The notes under the pieces were generated by a model, which did not search any database, was not told the origin of the DNA, and saw nothing but the letters and a program-made list of their open reading frames with translations. A stretch of DNA of 64,000 nt, taken from NCBI GenBank assembly GCA_963989385.1, contig OZ022501.1, forward strand, positions 3,048,001 through 3,112,000, written 5' to 3'. The DNA comes from Ctena decussata (Eukaryota; Mollusca; Bivalvia; Lucinida; Lucinidae). This document shows positions 24,269 through 35,284 of the stretch, one piece after another (position 1 is the first letter of the stretch; the number at the start of each line of letters is the position of its first letter). Position numbers and translations under genes: made by a program.

Positions 24269-25133
24269 TATGAAGAAACGTGTACTGGGTTAGCATGTAG
24301 ATACAAGGGATGATAAATACGTGGACATTTGCTGTAGAAATTTTATAATTCATAGGAAACCCATTAAATTGACAGTAAATGCAAATTCGTCTTTTGTATA
24401 TCCAGTGATGTATTCAATTTACCTGTCAAACTTCGGGAAATGGTCTAATATAGTATTTTGTCGTCATTGTAACCTTATTACGGTACTCCGAAGCACTGTA
24501 AAAGTTGTCTCTTTATTTTGATTTTTTTCTTCTATACATCTGGTATGTCTAATTTTTGCAGGAGAGTAAAGTGCTTGATATTTGGTATGTTATTTTGTGA
24601 TGGTTTCCGCATTTCCCTATAAAGGAATGATTGAGGTCAACAATATATTATTCGGAGACTTGCATGTACAGCGTAAAATATGGTATTTGGGCCATATAAG
24701 GGTAACAAATTGACGTCAAATATTATACCATGTGTGTTTAGCAAGTTTCAGTTTTTGCATATAATTGTAAGAAAATGAGGACAAAATTAAAGAATCAAAG
24801 GAGGGGTATCAATAAGGTGGGTTTTCTGCATCCTACCAAAGTTTCCTTTTTTAACTGATGGAATACTCCAGTGCATCTAATTTATTGAACCATATGTAAT
24901 TTTTGTCGGAAAGCCCTTAATACTGAGCTATTGGTCGACGATAGTGAGTGGGGTAATTCAACATGGCTTTAGTCTATCTTGTAAAAATATTTTCATTTGG
25001 TAAAAGAGTATAACAGACAGACAGCGCTTAATAAAATGATTAACAGAACATCTAAAGTGTATTTCCATATCATTTTATCGGTTTAAATGATGTCGAAAAA
25101 GACTTCCTTTTACATCCAGCATTTTTTGTTTTT

Positions 25134-25166
25134 AGCTCACCTGAGCACAAGTGCTCAAGGTGAGCT
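25134..25166 (-). repeat. 3' terminal hairpin of pearl-like element
   Basis: The arms AGCTCACCTGAGCAC and GTGCTCAAGGTGAGCT pair with one bulged base and an AA loop. The stem differs from that at 6008-6041 in its inner half, yet pairing is kept. Confidence 0.7.
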
Positions 25167-26866
25167 ATTGTGATCGATATTTGTCCGTCGTCCGTCCGTC
25201 TGTCCGTCCGTCCGTCCGTCAATAATTTCTTTAAACGACATCTGCTCCTAGACCAGTAAGCCAATTTCAAAATAATTTCACACAAATATTTCTGTTATAG
25301 CCCTGAACCAAAATTGCTAAAATGGTTCCGGTCCGCTGAACAAAATGGCCGCCAGAGCTAAAAATAGTAAAACCTTTAAATAACATCTCCTCTGAAGCCA
25401 ATGGATTGATTTCCGAAAAAATCACAGAAATGTTTGACTCATGGCCCTAAACCAAAATTGCTAAAACGGTTCCAATCCGCTGAACAAAATGGCCACCAGA
25501 GCTAAAAATATAAATCTAAAAATAGAAAAGCCTTTAAATGACATCTTCTCTGAAGCCAATGGCTCGATTTCAAAGAAATTTCACAGAAATGTTTGACTTA
25601 TGGCCCTGAACGAAAATTGCTAAAATGGTTCTACTCAGCTGAATAAAATGGCCCCCAGAGCTAAAAATAGAAATAAATCTTAGGATGACACAGAGGGCAG
25701 AGTTTTGATTCAATCTTCATGAAATTTTGTCAGAAATATATGTTAATAAAATCTAGACAAATTTTGAAACTAGGTCATGTGGGGTCAAAAACTAAGCCAC
25801 TAGGTCAAATCTTAGAAAAACCTTGTGTACACTATAGACGGCACAGCTATGACCAAATCTTTATGAAACTTTGTCAGAATGTTAATCCTTATACAAGCTA
25901 GGCCAAGATAGAAACAGAATTATGTTGGGTCAAAAACTAGGTCACTAGGTGAAATCTTAGAAAAAACTTGTGTACACTCTAGAGGGCACAGTTATGATTA
26001 AATCTTCATGAAACTTTATCAGAATGCTTATCTTTATCTTTATACCTTGTGTACACTCTAGAGGGCACAGTTATGATCCAATCTTTATGAAACTTTGTCA
26101 GAATGTTTATCTTTATACAATCTAGGATAAGCTTGAAACTGAGTCATGTTGGATCAAAAACTAGGTCACTAGGTCAAACCTAAGAAAAACTTTGTGTTTA
26201 CTAGAAGGCACAGATATGATCCAATCTTCATAAAACTTTGTCAGAATGCTTATCTTTATAAAATGTAGACCAAATTTGAAACTTGGCCATGTAAGGTCAA
26301 AAACTAGGTCATAGGTCAGATCTTAGAAAAATGAAGTGAATGCTCTAGAGGGCACAGTTTTCTTCCAATCTTAATGAAACTTTGTCAAAATATTAATCTC
26401 CAACACATCTAGACCAAGGGTGCAACTTGGTCATGTTGGATTAAAAACTAGGTCACTAGGTCAACCTTAGAAAAACATTGTGTATACGTTAGAGGGCACA
26501 GTTTTAGTTCAATCTATATGAAACTTTGTCAGAATGATTATCTTAATGAAATGTAGGCCAAATTAGAAACTGGGCCTTGTTGGATCAAAAACTAGGTCAC
26601 AAGGTCAAATCATTGAAAAACCTTGTGTACAAAGTTGTTGCTTAATTTTGCATTGGATCTTTATGAAACTTTGCCCGAATATTTATCTTCATGAAATGTA
26701 GGACACATTTGAAACTGAATAATGTCAGATCAAAAACTAGATCGCCGTCAGATCTTATAAAAACATTGTGTACACTCTAGAGGGTACATCATCAAATAGA
26801 TGACCTTCCATGTTATTTCGTCATAACTCAGGTGAGCGATTTAGGTCCATCATGGACCTCTTGTTA
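25134..26866 (-). mobile_element. Complete pearl-like element, ~146-bp core, minus strand
   Basis: On the minus strand it starts ATAACAAGAGGTCCATGATG with palindrome AGGTCCATGATGGACCT (26843-26859), then CGCTCACCTGAG. The core repeats have AAACTAGGTCACTAGGTCAA and CTAGAGGGCACAG about every 146-150 bp (roughly eight units). Then comes an (ACGG)n tract (25182-25220 as CCGT), and finally a hairpin AGCTCACCTTGAGCAC / GTGCTCAGGTGAGCT (25134-25166). Its limits are defined by comparison with the uninterrupted arm of the host foldback. A related core without the 3' half is at 51180-51440. Confidence 0.8.
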
Positions 26867-28203
26867 TATTTTTTACTCTAGTGTCAATATTTCTTGGCGT
26901 CATAGATAAATAAACTGACCAGTAGTTATTAACTTCATGTCAAGGAAGCATCTTGACCAGGACAATCCGATGATTTGACCAGAATATCACCATGACCTAG
27001 TTTTCATGGTTGATTGAACACATAAACTTGCTTGGAAGCTGGTTTTCATGCAACTTTATTACCTAAAAATTTAAAATTTTGGTCAACTTGTTCTTAACTG
27101 CTAATTTTTGCCCCCACTACCACATAATAATGATGAGGGGAGACGTATTGGTTTCAGTGCGGATCCCGTCGGCGTCTGTGTCGTCGGCGGCATGACAGTT
27201 GGTATCCACTATATTTCTTGAATCAACGGGTGGAATTGTACAAAACTTGCGTCCGTGGAATTTGATGGCGCTAGCTTGGATACACAGCTGGGACAAACCA
27301 AACAGCTGATTCGATATTGTTTAACTGACACCATTTTCAAGGTAACAGGAGGTCTTAAACTGTTAAATTATCTGCGTCGCAATAGGCGTGACAGTTCCCT
27401 GTACCTACGATATCTTTTGAAAGGATAAGCGCAATTTCACAATACTCGCATGTATATATCATTAGGATAAGATTAAGAGGTGATCAGATTTCGGTGACCT
27501 TGACCTTATTTTCAAGGTCACTTAATATGTGACGCAGACACAGATGCAGACGGCAACGAGATCCGCCCTGAAGTTAATATGTATTCCCTCATTTTTAGGG
27601 GCGGGGTGTGGGGCATAATATAGCAGTTAAGATATTAATTTGACCAAAGTTTCGCAATTCTAGGTCATAAAATTGAATGAAACCCATCTTTCAGAAAATT
27701 TTTGTTTTCAGTCAACCATGAAAACTAGGTCATTGTGACATTCTGGTCACATCATCCAATTGTCCTGGCCAAGGTGCTTCCTTGACATGAGTTTGATGAT
27801 AACAGGTCAATTAACTTAGCAATGATGCTAAGAAATATTGAAAATAGAGGACTAAAATAGAAAAAAAATGCTGAGTGTCAAAGGAAGTCGTTTTCGACGA
27901 CATATGTTCAAATCAAACCAAATAAATGATATGGAAAATACATTTTTGATGTTTTGCTGATCAATTTATCAAAATATGTCTGTCTGTCTGTTGTACTCCA
28001 TCAAATGAGTATATTTTCAAAGACAGTCTAAAACCAAGTTAAATTACCCCACCCACTTCTGTGGACCCATAGCTCAGTTACTAGGGCGTTCCGACCAAAG
28101 TCACATATGGTGCAATAGACCAGACACACTGGAGTATAACATCAGTCAAAAAAGGAAACTCTGGTAGGATGCAGAAAACCCACCTAATTGATACCCCTCC
28201 TTT

Positions 28204-28891
28204 AATGTTTTTCGATCCTCGTATATTTGGTTTATCAAATGCTAACCCCGATAAGAGGGTTGCAGACCTGCATTTAGACATACACCGCAGAAGTAATATA
28301 CGTTGAAACGATTATGATGCCGATCAATAAGTGGAGAATATGATACGAAATTTTTCAGAACAATTGAATTGCATGCAAATTTGTCTCGCACTGGTCAAAA
28401 TTATGAAAATGCTGCAAAAAGGATGTTAGTTTGTGAAAATCTAAAGAACCACTGCAATGTTAAAACGGGACAAAATGGCAAACGTCATTAAGGTTGTGCT
28501 TCATTTTAGCTGTATCTTCCTAATATAAAATGAAAGGAAATACTTATTTTTCATTAAACGTTTTTCAAAGTTTCACATAATATAGATTGAAGCTTTTTCT
28601 TCTCTACGGTAAGAGAAATATCACCATAACTCCCCTACTTTTACCGCTACAGCCAAGATTCACGCATTTTATCATCCCTTGGATGATTAGTCTGGTCGAG
28701 GCGCTGGGAGTGAGCATTCCTGCTTAGTTTATTGGTCAAAACAACTTGTACATGTCCTGACCAGAGTGCATTTCTATAGACTGGTCAGAGCAATTGAATC
28801 CATTTACATAATGGCAAACACCATACGTTGACCTTAAAATACTAACAAGAAATAAAACTACAAATACTGTAAAACAATGACAAAATCAAAC
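28204..28891. other. Unassigned flank 3' of the LRR exon
   Basis: No repeat or gene is recognised. On the minus strand this is the intron following the LRR exon 28892-29447. Confidence 0.4.
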
Positions 28892-29447
28892 CTGCAACAT
28901 AGGCGAGTAACCACTTTAGTCCACATGAGCAGTTCCATGGATTGTTAGATAACGAAACGAACGTAACTGATCTAAGGTCATCAAATAGTCCTTCTGGCAG
29001 AGTTTGTAGATTATTGTCAGATAGGTGAATTTTCTCTAGATTGACAAGTCCATCAAACCAATTTGGAGGAACTAAATTCAACGCCGCATCTCTCAAGTCA
29101 ATTTGTGTAAGATTTGTCAACTCGTCAAAGAAGCCAGCTGGTAATCGCCCATTACTAATTCTGGAGTTTAATTCTATAACCTTAAGATTTTTCAGACCAG
29201 CAAGAGCGTCGTGCCTCACCGATCCAAAAGTTTCTCCCCCAATGAAAAGAAATTCCAGGCTCTTAAGATTTTCAAATAATCTTGATGGTAGGCCATAATC
29301 AAGATAACAGTCATAAATTTCAATTTGTATCACCCAATGAAGATTTGATGTGAAGAAATTCCGGGACAAACTCGTTGTGCCACCGTTGCATTCTAATTCA
29401 ATGAACGTACCTTTATTCTGAAGCGGCCCGTTTAATCCACTGAATGC
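28892..29447 (-). CDS. Leucine-rich-repeat protein, exon 2
   Basis: This 556-bp exon encodes residues 74-258 of the model plus one base of the next codon. It holds LRR units with the LxxLxxLxLxxN pattern, for example LKNLKVIELNSR, LTNLTQIDLRD and LVNLEKIHLSDNNLQTLP, and then the start of an LRR C-terminal cap (NPWNCSCGLKWLL). The acceptor is TTTTTATTCAACAG before GCATTC. The donor is GTTGCAG followed by GTTTGA. It begins in phase 0, matching exon 1 at 61705-61923, and ends in phase 1. The cap's remaining cysteines are missing, so at least one more exon exists at lower coordinates or beyond the window. LRR ectodomains usually bind proteins or microbial ligands; the ligand is unknown. Confidence 0.85.
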
Positions 29448-30351
29448 CTGTTGAATAAAAAGAAAGCCTGATTAATTAGTACTATATTTCATAGATAGTG
29501 AACTTGAGGGTCAGCATCATTCGGGTAACAGAGGTCGGGAGAGGTTGACAGCATTATGTGAATAACTTTAATTTGCAAATAATAAGCAATAGTCGATATC
29601 GTAGGCACACAAAGTTCAAGTTTGGATAAAGTGATATTGCGACTGTATAAATGCTTTAGGGAAACTTCTCTGTTTTCTGTGCTTGACACCGAATTGAATT
29701 GGTTTAATCCTGCTTAAAAGAAGAAAACTCCATTCGGCCTTTACCATTTCTTTCTCTCAAATTGTATTTAAAGGATGGTCGATTCAAAGACCAGACGAAA
29801 ACTACAACTCACGTCATCTTTCATTCACAGTCGGTTCCAGAACGTCTTGGGTCGGGCTAAACATAGTTTAAGTGATAGGTTTCTTCTGCTCCGGAATTTC
29901 AGTGTTGTTATTTCTGTGGATACTAATGTTTGTTCCATCTTAGTTTTAATTTTGATTTCCATGTTTCTGACATATTGCACTTATGAACATACATGCGATT
30001 GGATGGTATCATGAAATTACAAGTTTTAGAGCGGACCTGAAATTGCATTTAAAATCATCAACGGGAAATAGCTCACAAGGTGCGAACGTGAAAATTGTCA
30101 TTCTTTTACACAATACATGGTCATATCTGGTTCTACACAACTATGAAGTATTTTAAAAAGTATTTCAAATGGGTGTTCAAGCTATGGTGCGGCCCCCTAA
30201 ATGCAGCTGAACCAAGCAGGGGAATAACTTAAACTTTATAAAGGATGATTGTGAGTCTTGTGTGTGAGATATATCATGATCTGTTTTACCATAAAGAATC
30301 AATCCATATGTTATTCAAGCTACCAAACGAGCACCAAAGGGGAGATAACTA
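29448..30351. other. LRR intron, proximal part, unassigned
   Basis: This is the 3' end of the large minus-strand intron. I see no repeat family that recurs elsewhere in the window and no further exon. The frame at 29489-29689 on the minus strand has a few Leu but no LRR spacing. Confidence 0.4.
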
Positions 30352-31321
30352 CACGCCTGGTAAACTATCACAGGTACCTCCGGCGGAGGTACTGATAAAA
30401 AGTTGTGACAGGCATATGGAGCTGCCTGTGACTGTCAAAAAATGACAACAAACGGTATGAAGTTGACCAAATATGAAATATCCAGAGAGTTTATTAAAAA
30501 TCGAAAAGTGCTATTCGACCCTTATAGACATAAAGTTTTGCCACACATCATATCCCCCAGAACTTTCCATATCAACCAAAGATTCAACAGTTGAAGTGGC
30601 CAACAGTACTCAAAACATGAAGAATTTGGCCGTTTTTTTGGTCTTAAATGCAGCGATCTTGCATACAAATTTGTTTTTCTCGGCACACTGATGTTAAGGT
30701 GACCTCCTTGCCCAAGTATAAATGTCAACTGACTACAAATAAGGCTTGGTTTTTCAAAACAACAGCTGGAGGTGCCTGCAGTGGCATGGAGGTGCCTGTG
30801 ATGTTAGAAAATATAGTGAAAATCTGAATAGTTATTGCAGCTGGAAATATTGGCATACTTCTTCTCTAAACCACTGCCTGGAAAGAATCATTCATTGAAC
30901 GTCCCAATGAGCTATCATAATGCATATATCATGAAATTCCATGTTAAAATTCCTAAAACAGTATTTCAAAGAGTTATTGCCCATTATGTTTCCGCTTCTG
31001 TTAGTCAAACATTGACGAATTTCACATAGTTGCTGAAAATTAACTGCCTAAGTCAGTGTTAAAATCGTTATGAAATGCACGCTGAAATAAGAGTTAACAT
31101 TGTTGTGAATGGTGATGACTGTGATCCGGAGGTGCTGCCTATGAGTTATTCCAACTCGTCAGAAATTGTCGAGGTCACACGTCATGCCAGCTACACGTAT
31201 AGTGTGTCAAATGGGTCAAAATTACCGATATCCGTCAACAGGAATACACGTACAGGTACCTTTTGGTACCTCATATGCGTGTCGCTCACATGTGTCGTAT
31301 GACGCTCGCTGTATGTGTTAA

Positions 31322-31663
31322 AGGCAGGATTTCTGTGACCGAGGTAGACGGGGGGGGGGTACTGTTGACAGCAGTAGCATATCTTACCTGTACAGGTAAA
31401 GGTGTGAAAATTTATAATTTATTTGACAAATCAGTGGACCTGAAGTACAAATGATAATAATTTCATTGGCTGATTGGAGGCGTTGACACTATGTGATCAA
31501 AAGACAGCATGACATTTCTGTTCTGAGCGGTACAGTTCTCCTAACGACGTTCCCCAAGTGGCTCAGCGGTACGTGACCATAGTTGCACGCACTAGGCGCC
31601 GTGTGTCCGTCCAAGAGAACGACATTTGGAAGTTAATCCTCCTTATATAGTCCACTCCTGCCT
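31322..31663. mobile_element. piggyBac-like MITE, 342 bp
   Basis: It begins AGGCAGGA and ends TCCTGCCT, flanked by TTAA at 31318-31321 and 31664-31667. The ends extend to AGGCAGGATTTCTG and ATATAGTCCACTCCTGCCT, as in the copy at 2686-2929, but the interior differs (a G-run near 31350; GTGGCTCAGCGGTAC near 31565). It lies in the loop of the large foldback. Confidence 0.75.
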
Positions 31664-32366
31664 TTAACTTTATGGTTACTGGTGTGATAGGTGCTACAAG
31701 TGATTCAGTCAGTCTATTTTTTGAATTGCTGGCGCTAGAATCCAAATACATCCGTAAGGCCTACAGATTACAGACTACATCATCGGCAGGTGACAAATTC
31801 TCAACATTACACCTTTTAGTATGTTAAAGTGATTGAAACCTTACTGTAAATTATATGTAATTCAAAGTCTCCGAATAGCCACTGCATCAAATTTGGTAAC
31901 AAAAGAGCACTTTTACTACATAAAAGTTATCTTCCGAAACATTGTTTTTGCAAACGTTTCGAGTAGCTGGCATGGGGTGTGATCTCGACAATTTCTAACG
32001 AGTTGGAATGACTAACAGGCAGTCATCACCATTCATTGTCAAAACGTTGCCTCTTATTTAAGCGCATTTCATAACTATTCTAACACTGAATTAGGCAGTA
32101 AATTTTCAACAGCAACGTACAACTCGTCAATGTTTGACTATAAGATATGGAAACAAAACGGGCAATAACTCTTTGAGGTGATATGCTTTGAATTTTGGAT
32201 TTCTGTTGTGAAGCATCAATGTTACGTGTTCTTATGTCCACTTGTCTGTAGTCTTCTAGCAATAAGGTCACATGTACAGCTGTCCACTTTGCTTTCTGGT
32301 TCATTTTGTAACTTAAAATATAAAATAGATAAAACAAAAGTTAGCGTTGTTTTCATTTGGGGTAGG

Positions 32367-32530
32367 TGAACGACCACCTGTCTGGGAAAGAGCTGTTTAT
32401 GCGGCTTACCATGCGTGTCTTTTATAGACTATTGTCAATGTATATTACTTCTATCTTGGTTTTGAAAGCAGGATGTAGAATCTGATTGTATAAGTTCATG
32501 ATCATTGTCTGTCGTTTTGATAAAGATATG
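32367..32530 (+). mobile_element. SINE-like repeat, third copy
   Basis: CCACCTGTCTGGGAAAGAGC, TGCGGCTTACC and the downstream TAAGTTCATGATC match the copies near 3815, 14985 and 62988. It lies in the right arm of the foldback and is absent from the left arm, so it inserted after the arms formed. Confidence 0.5.
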
Positions 32531-33329
32531 CTTGATATACCCATTATGACAGATTATTGCGACGTTGAATGAACGATTCTTTCAAGGCAGTGGTCAAGAG
32601 ATGAAGAATATCAATATTTGCGAGCGCAATAAATCTTCAGATTTTCACTATATTTTCTTACATCACAGGCACCTCCATGTCGTCACAGGCACCTCTAGTT
32701 TTTTTTTTTTTACAGAATCCAGCCTTATTTGGAGTTTATCGGCAGTTATATTTGGGCAAAGAGGTTTACTTTACGTCAGTGTGTCCAGACAAACAGATTT
32801 TTATGCAAGAAAAGTGCATTTAGGACCTAATACAACCAATTTTTTTCTTGTTTTGAGTACTTTCGACTGACCTTAAAGCCACTTCAACAGTCATATTTTC
32901 CGCATATATATAAAGTTCCCAGGGATATATTGTGTGACAAAACTTCATGTATATAAGAGTCGAATAGCATTCTTTGATTTTCAATAAACTCCCTGGTTAT
33001 TATGTATTTTATCCAAAAAGACGAATACCTACCCTTTTTTGTCTATTTTTGGACGTCAAAGGTAGCTCCGGATGCCTGTCACAACTTTTCATCGGTACCT
33101 CCGCGGAGGTACCTGTGATAGTTTACCAGTCGTGAACTAGAACATAATGAAAGAAATGAAAACCAGTAGAGGACTGTAATGATTTTGGCACTCCCTGGAG
33201 ATATTTCCATCGTTTTCCTAAAATTCCTGTATGCGACTCATTTTCATGTTATGTTTTACCTTTTTGTGAAGCTCATGAATATATATTAAAACGTATACAA
33301 AATAAGACAAGATTGTGAACGGGAAAAAT

Positions 33330-33412
33330 GCAGACAGACAGGCTCATGGACGATTAGGGGCCAGCTTTATCGCTTTATAACCCCGAAATTTTCGGTCGGG
33401 GGTATTCTCGAG
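33330..33412 (+). repeat. Possible pearl-like 3' end
   Basis: A GCAGACAGACAGG tract precedes a hairpin-like ATAACCCCGAAA / TCGGGGGTAT. This is the same order, tract then hairpin, as in the other elements, but no core was identified upstream. Confidence 0.35.
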
Positions 33413-33684
33413 TCAATTAGTTTCGTTTCATTGGTGTTCCTTGCTTCCAAACGATCATTTGTCTTTCAATTTGTTGTATCTGGCTCATATTCCTATTTCT
33501 GTATGTATTCTTTGCTCTTGAATGAACGCTTTTAGATTTTAATTGAATGTCAGGTCATTGTGGTTTCCTTTGCAAATAAGCACAGTTCGTCTGACGCATA
33601 CCATATGTGCACAGACCGGTAAATTATACGCCACTCACGGATACGCAAATGCCTTAAGACTATCGCAACGCATCATATATGTTG

Positions 33685-33850
33685 TATGAAAGATATAGAG
33701 GATATTTGACTTTTTCAGTGTAAGATCGATTCTAATTTCATCGAATGAACACCAAGAGCAGTATTTTCTCGCGTTGCGAAGCCACGAGTGAATACAACTA
33801 GTTTCGGTGTTCATGAGTGAAATGAAATTCATTTTTTTGGTCAAGCTTTT
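33685..33850. mobile_element. Foldback MITE with GCGAAGCCACGAGTG centre
   Basis: The outer phrase TTTTTCAGTGTAAGATCGAT and the inner GAACACCAAGAGCAGTATTT, then GCGAAGCCACGAGTGAATAC and TTTCGGTGTTCATGAG, form a diverged inverted repeat. The same parts occur at 59790 and 60345-60430. Confidence 0.55.
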
Positions 33851-33955
33851 CCGAAAAATGAATGACATGAAAGGTAGAAGATGATGATTTGATGATAGAA
33901 TGATGATATCTCATTATCAATTTTAATATGAATCTTGACACCCATTCACCAGTAT

Positions 33956-33985
33956 ACGAGGGGCGTTCGGAAAGTTTTGCAAGTG
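33956..33985. mobile_element. Solo mariner-like end
   Basis: TACGAGGGGCGTTCGGAAAG is a familiar mariner-type terminal sequence. I found no matching complement or transposase nearby, so this is one end of a truncated element or a chance match. Confidence 0.35.
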
Positions 33986-33999
33986 ACGTTATTTCTTGG

Positions 34000-35284
34000 T
34001 AACCACCATGAGGACAGAACTTCTGATAACAGAAACACATAAATGTAGGATATGCCTAGAAAGTCTCCAGACTCGTTGCATTTGTTGTTTAAAGGACGTA
34101 TTTTTCACACCGTTGATAGAAGTTTACCCTAAATGCATTGCAGAATTTTACTTTAGTAGGCCGTTATTAATATATGAGCAGTCTTTGATTCTTTTTGCTT
34201 TTGCTACTTAAAGACAATGCCCAGGCAATGTTATCCTGTAAAAGCGCGGAATTTAGATTTAAATTAGATTCCATACTAATCCTTGAATATGAATTATCTG
34301 TATTTTATGTAGTAGCAAAGACTCCCTTACGACTAAAGGTATTATGATTTAGTAATGAAAACAAGTTTGTTAGCAGTCAAAATCTTCTTAGCAAGAGCAT
34401 TTATATGCGTCAACGCAAACCTGTCAATAACTTCGAATTAATGCAAAAAGTAAAGCCTCTACAGTCTTTAAGAAATGACGTTAACGTCGATTTCAATAAC
34501 GTCATAAAAACATGCCACACTAGTTTCACTTTGACACTGCTTATTTTACAAGTTCATACTGGTTCAGTGATTTTTTTCCTTTTTACTTTTTACTGCATGT
34601 AAAAAATCAATACTCGCAATTGATATAAGCATAGGAAGGGAGAGAAGAAGTGATGCAATACCCGCCCATAGACCATGAATGCCGGAGAAGGTCTGAAGAC
34701 TGACATACAAGTCCTTTATGCTTGGGTATATCAATTCACGACAAACAAGAGGGAAGCTGAGCAAGAAGAAAGGTCTTGAAATGAGATAAGGAACATATAT
34801 AGGAGAAATGATTTATAAATGTGTCAATAAACATACATATAAATACCCACAAGAAAATGACTTCGAAACGAGTGGATGAAATATACAGAAGTATACACAA
34901 ACACAAATATTTGCAATATAGGGCACATTAAATTCTTTATAAAAGTTATATGTTTACTATTCGTATCAGAAATTCATAATTAACGATGTAAATCTACTGC
35001 TATTCCAATTTGCTCCATAGTTTTGTTTCAGCTTCAAATTTGTTTGATATGTTTGTATTTTCTTTAAATTTTGCAGCTTGTCTTATTTTGTATAATACTT
35101 TCCTAATAATAATAATAATATATATTATAATTTATTAACATATTTTTTAAGTGTAGTCTATGTTCAGTAAATATTGCACTGTGTATTATTTTCCAATGAT
35201 ATTGTTTTTCTTTATTACTGCAGGGGCTTTCTAAAGACAATACCAAGATGTTTTCCCAGTCAAAATTTGGTTAAAGATGGATTC
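34000..35284. other. Unassigned intronic stretch
   Basis: No recurring repeat or gene is recognised. A CRE-like GACGTTAACGTC palindrome lies near 34477-34490, and an AAT trinucleotide run is at about 35106-35121. Confidence 0.4.

Larger units (their letters stand above)
24797..28203. mobile_element. Long-TIR foldback element, ~560-bp arms, interrupted
   Basis: The left arm is split: 24797-25133 and 26875-27098. The right arm is 27640-28203. They match as inverted repeats throughout. For example, AAAGGAGGGGTATCAAT at the left end pairs with ATTGATACCCCTCCTTT at the right, and GTCAAGGAAGCA near 26940 pairs with TGCTTCCTTGAC near 27775. The split is caused by the pearl-like element at 25134-26866. 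Removing it gives arms of about 562 and 564 bp. The middle (27099-27639) contains GATGAGGGGAGACGTATTGG. No transposase was seen. Confidence 0.75.
30352..33133. mobile_element. Large foldback, ~850-bp inverted arms
   Basis: The left arm 30352-31197 is the complement of the right arm 31960-33133. Paired anchors include CACAGGTACCTCCGGCGGAG with its partner near 33095-33117, CCACTGCCTGGAAAGAATC with GATTCTTTCAAGGCAGTGG, and CAAAGAGTTATTGCC with GGCAATAACTCTTTG. The right arm is longer by about 330 bp because of an insertion (about 32200-32530). The spacer (31198-31959) holds a TTAA-type MITE. The right arm contains a perfect 20-bp palindrome, GGTACCTCCGCGGAGGTACC (33094-33113). No transposase frame is visible. 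Confidence 0.75.

Noticed and set aside
25700..26800. CRISPR-like regular array
   Set aside because: Units are ~146 bp, diverged over their full length, and have no repeat/spacer contrast. The genome is eukaryotic.
28050..28110. tRNA-like GGACCCATAGCTCAGTTACT
   Set aside because: There is an A-box-like part but no B box at the right distance, and the sequence is part of a foldback arm with a partner near 24930.
29489..29689. Extra LRR exon upstream of exon 2
   Set aside because: Leu spacing does not fit an LRR and no splice sites in frame were found.
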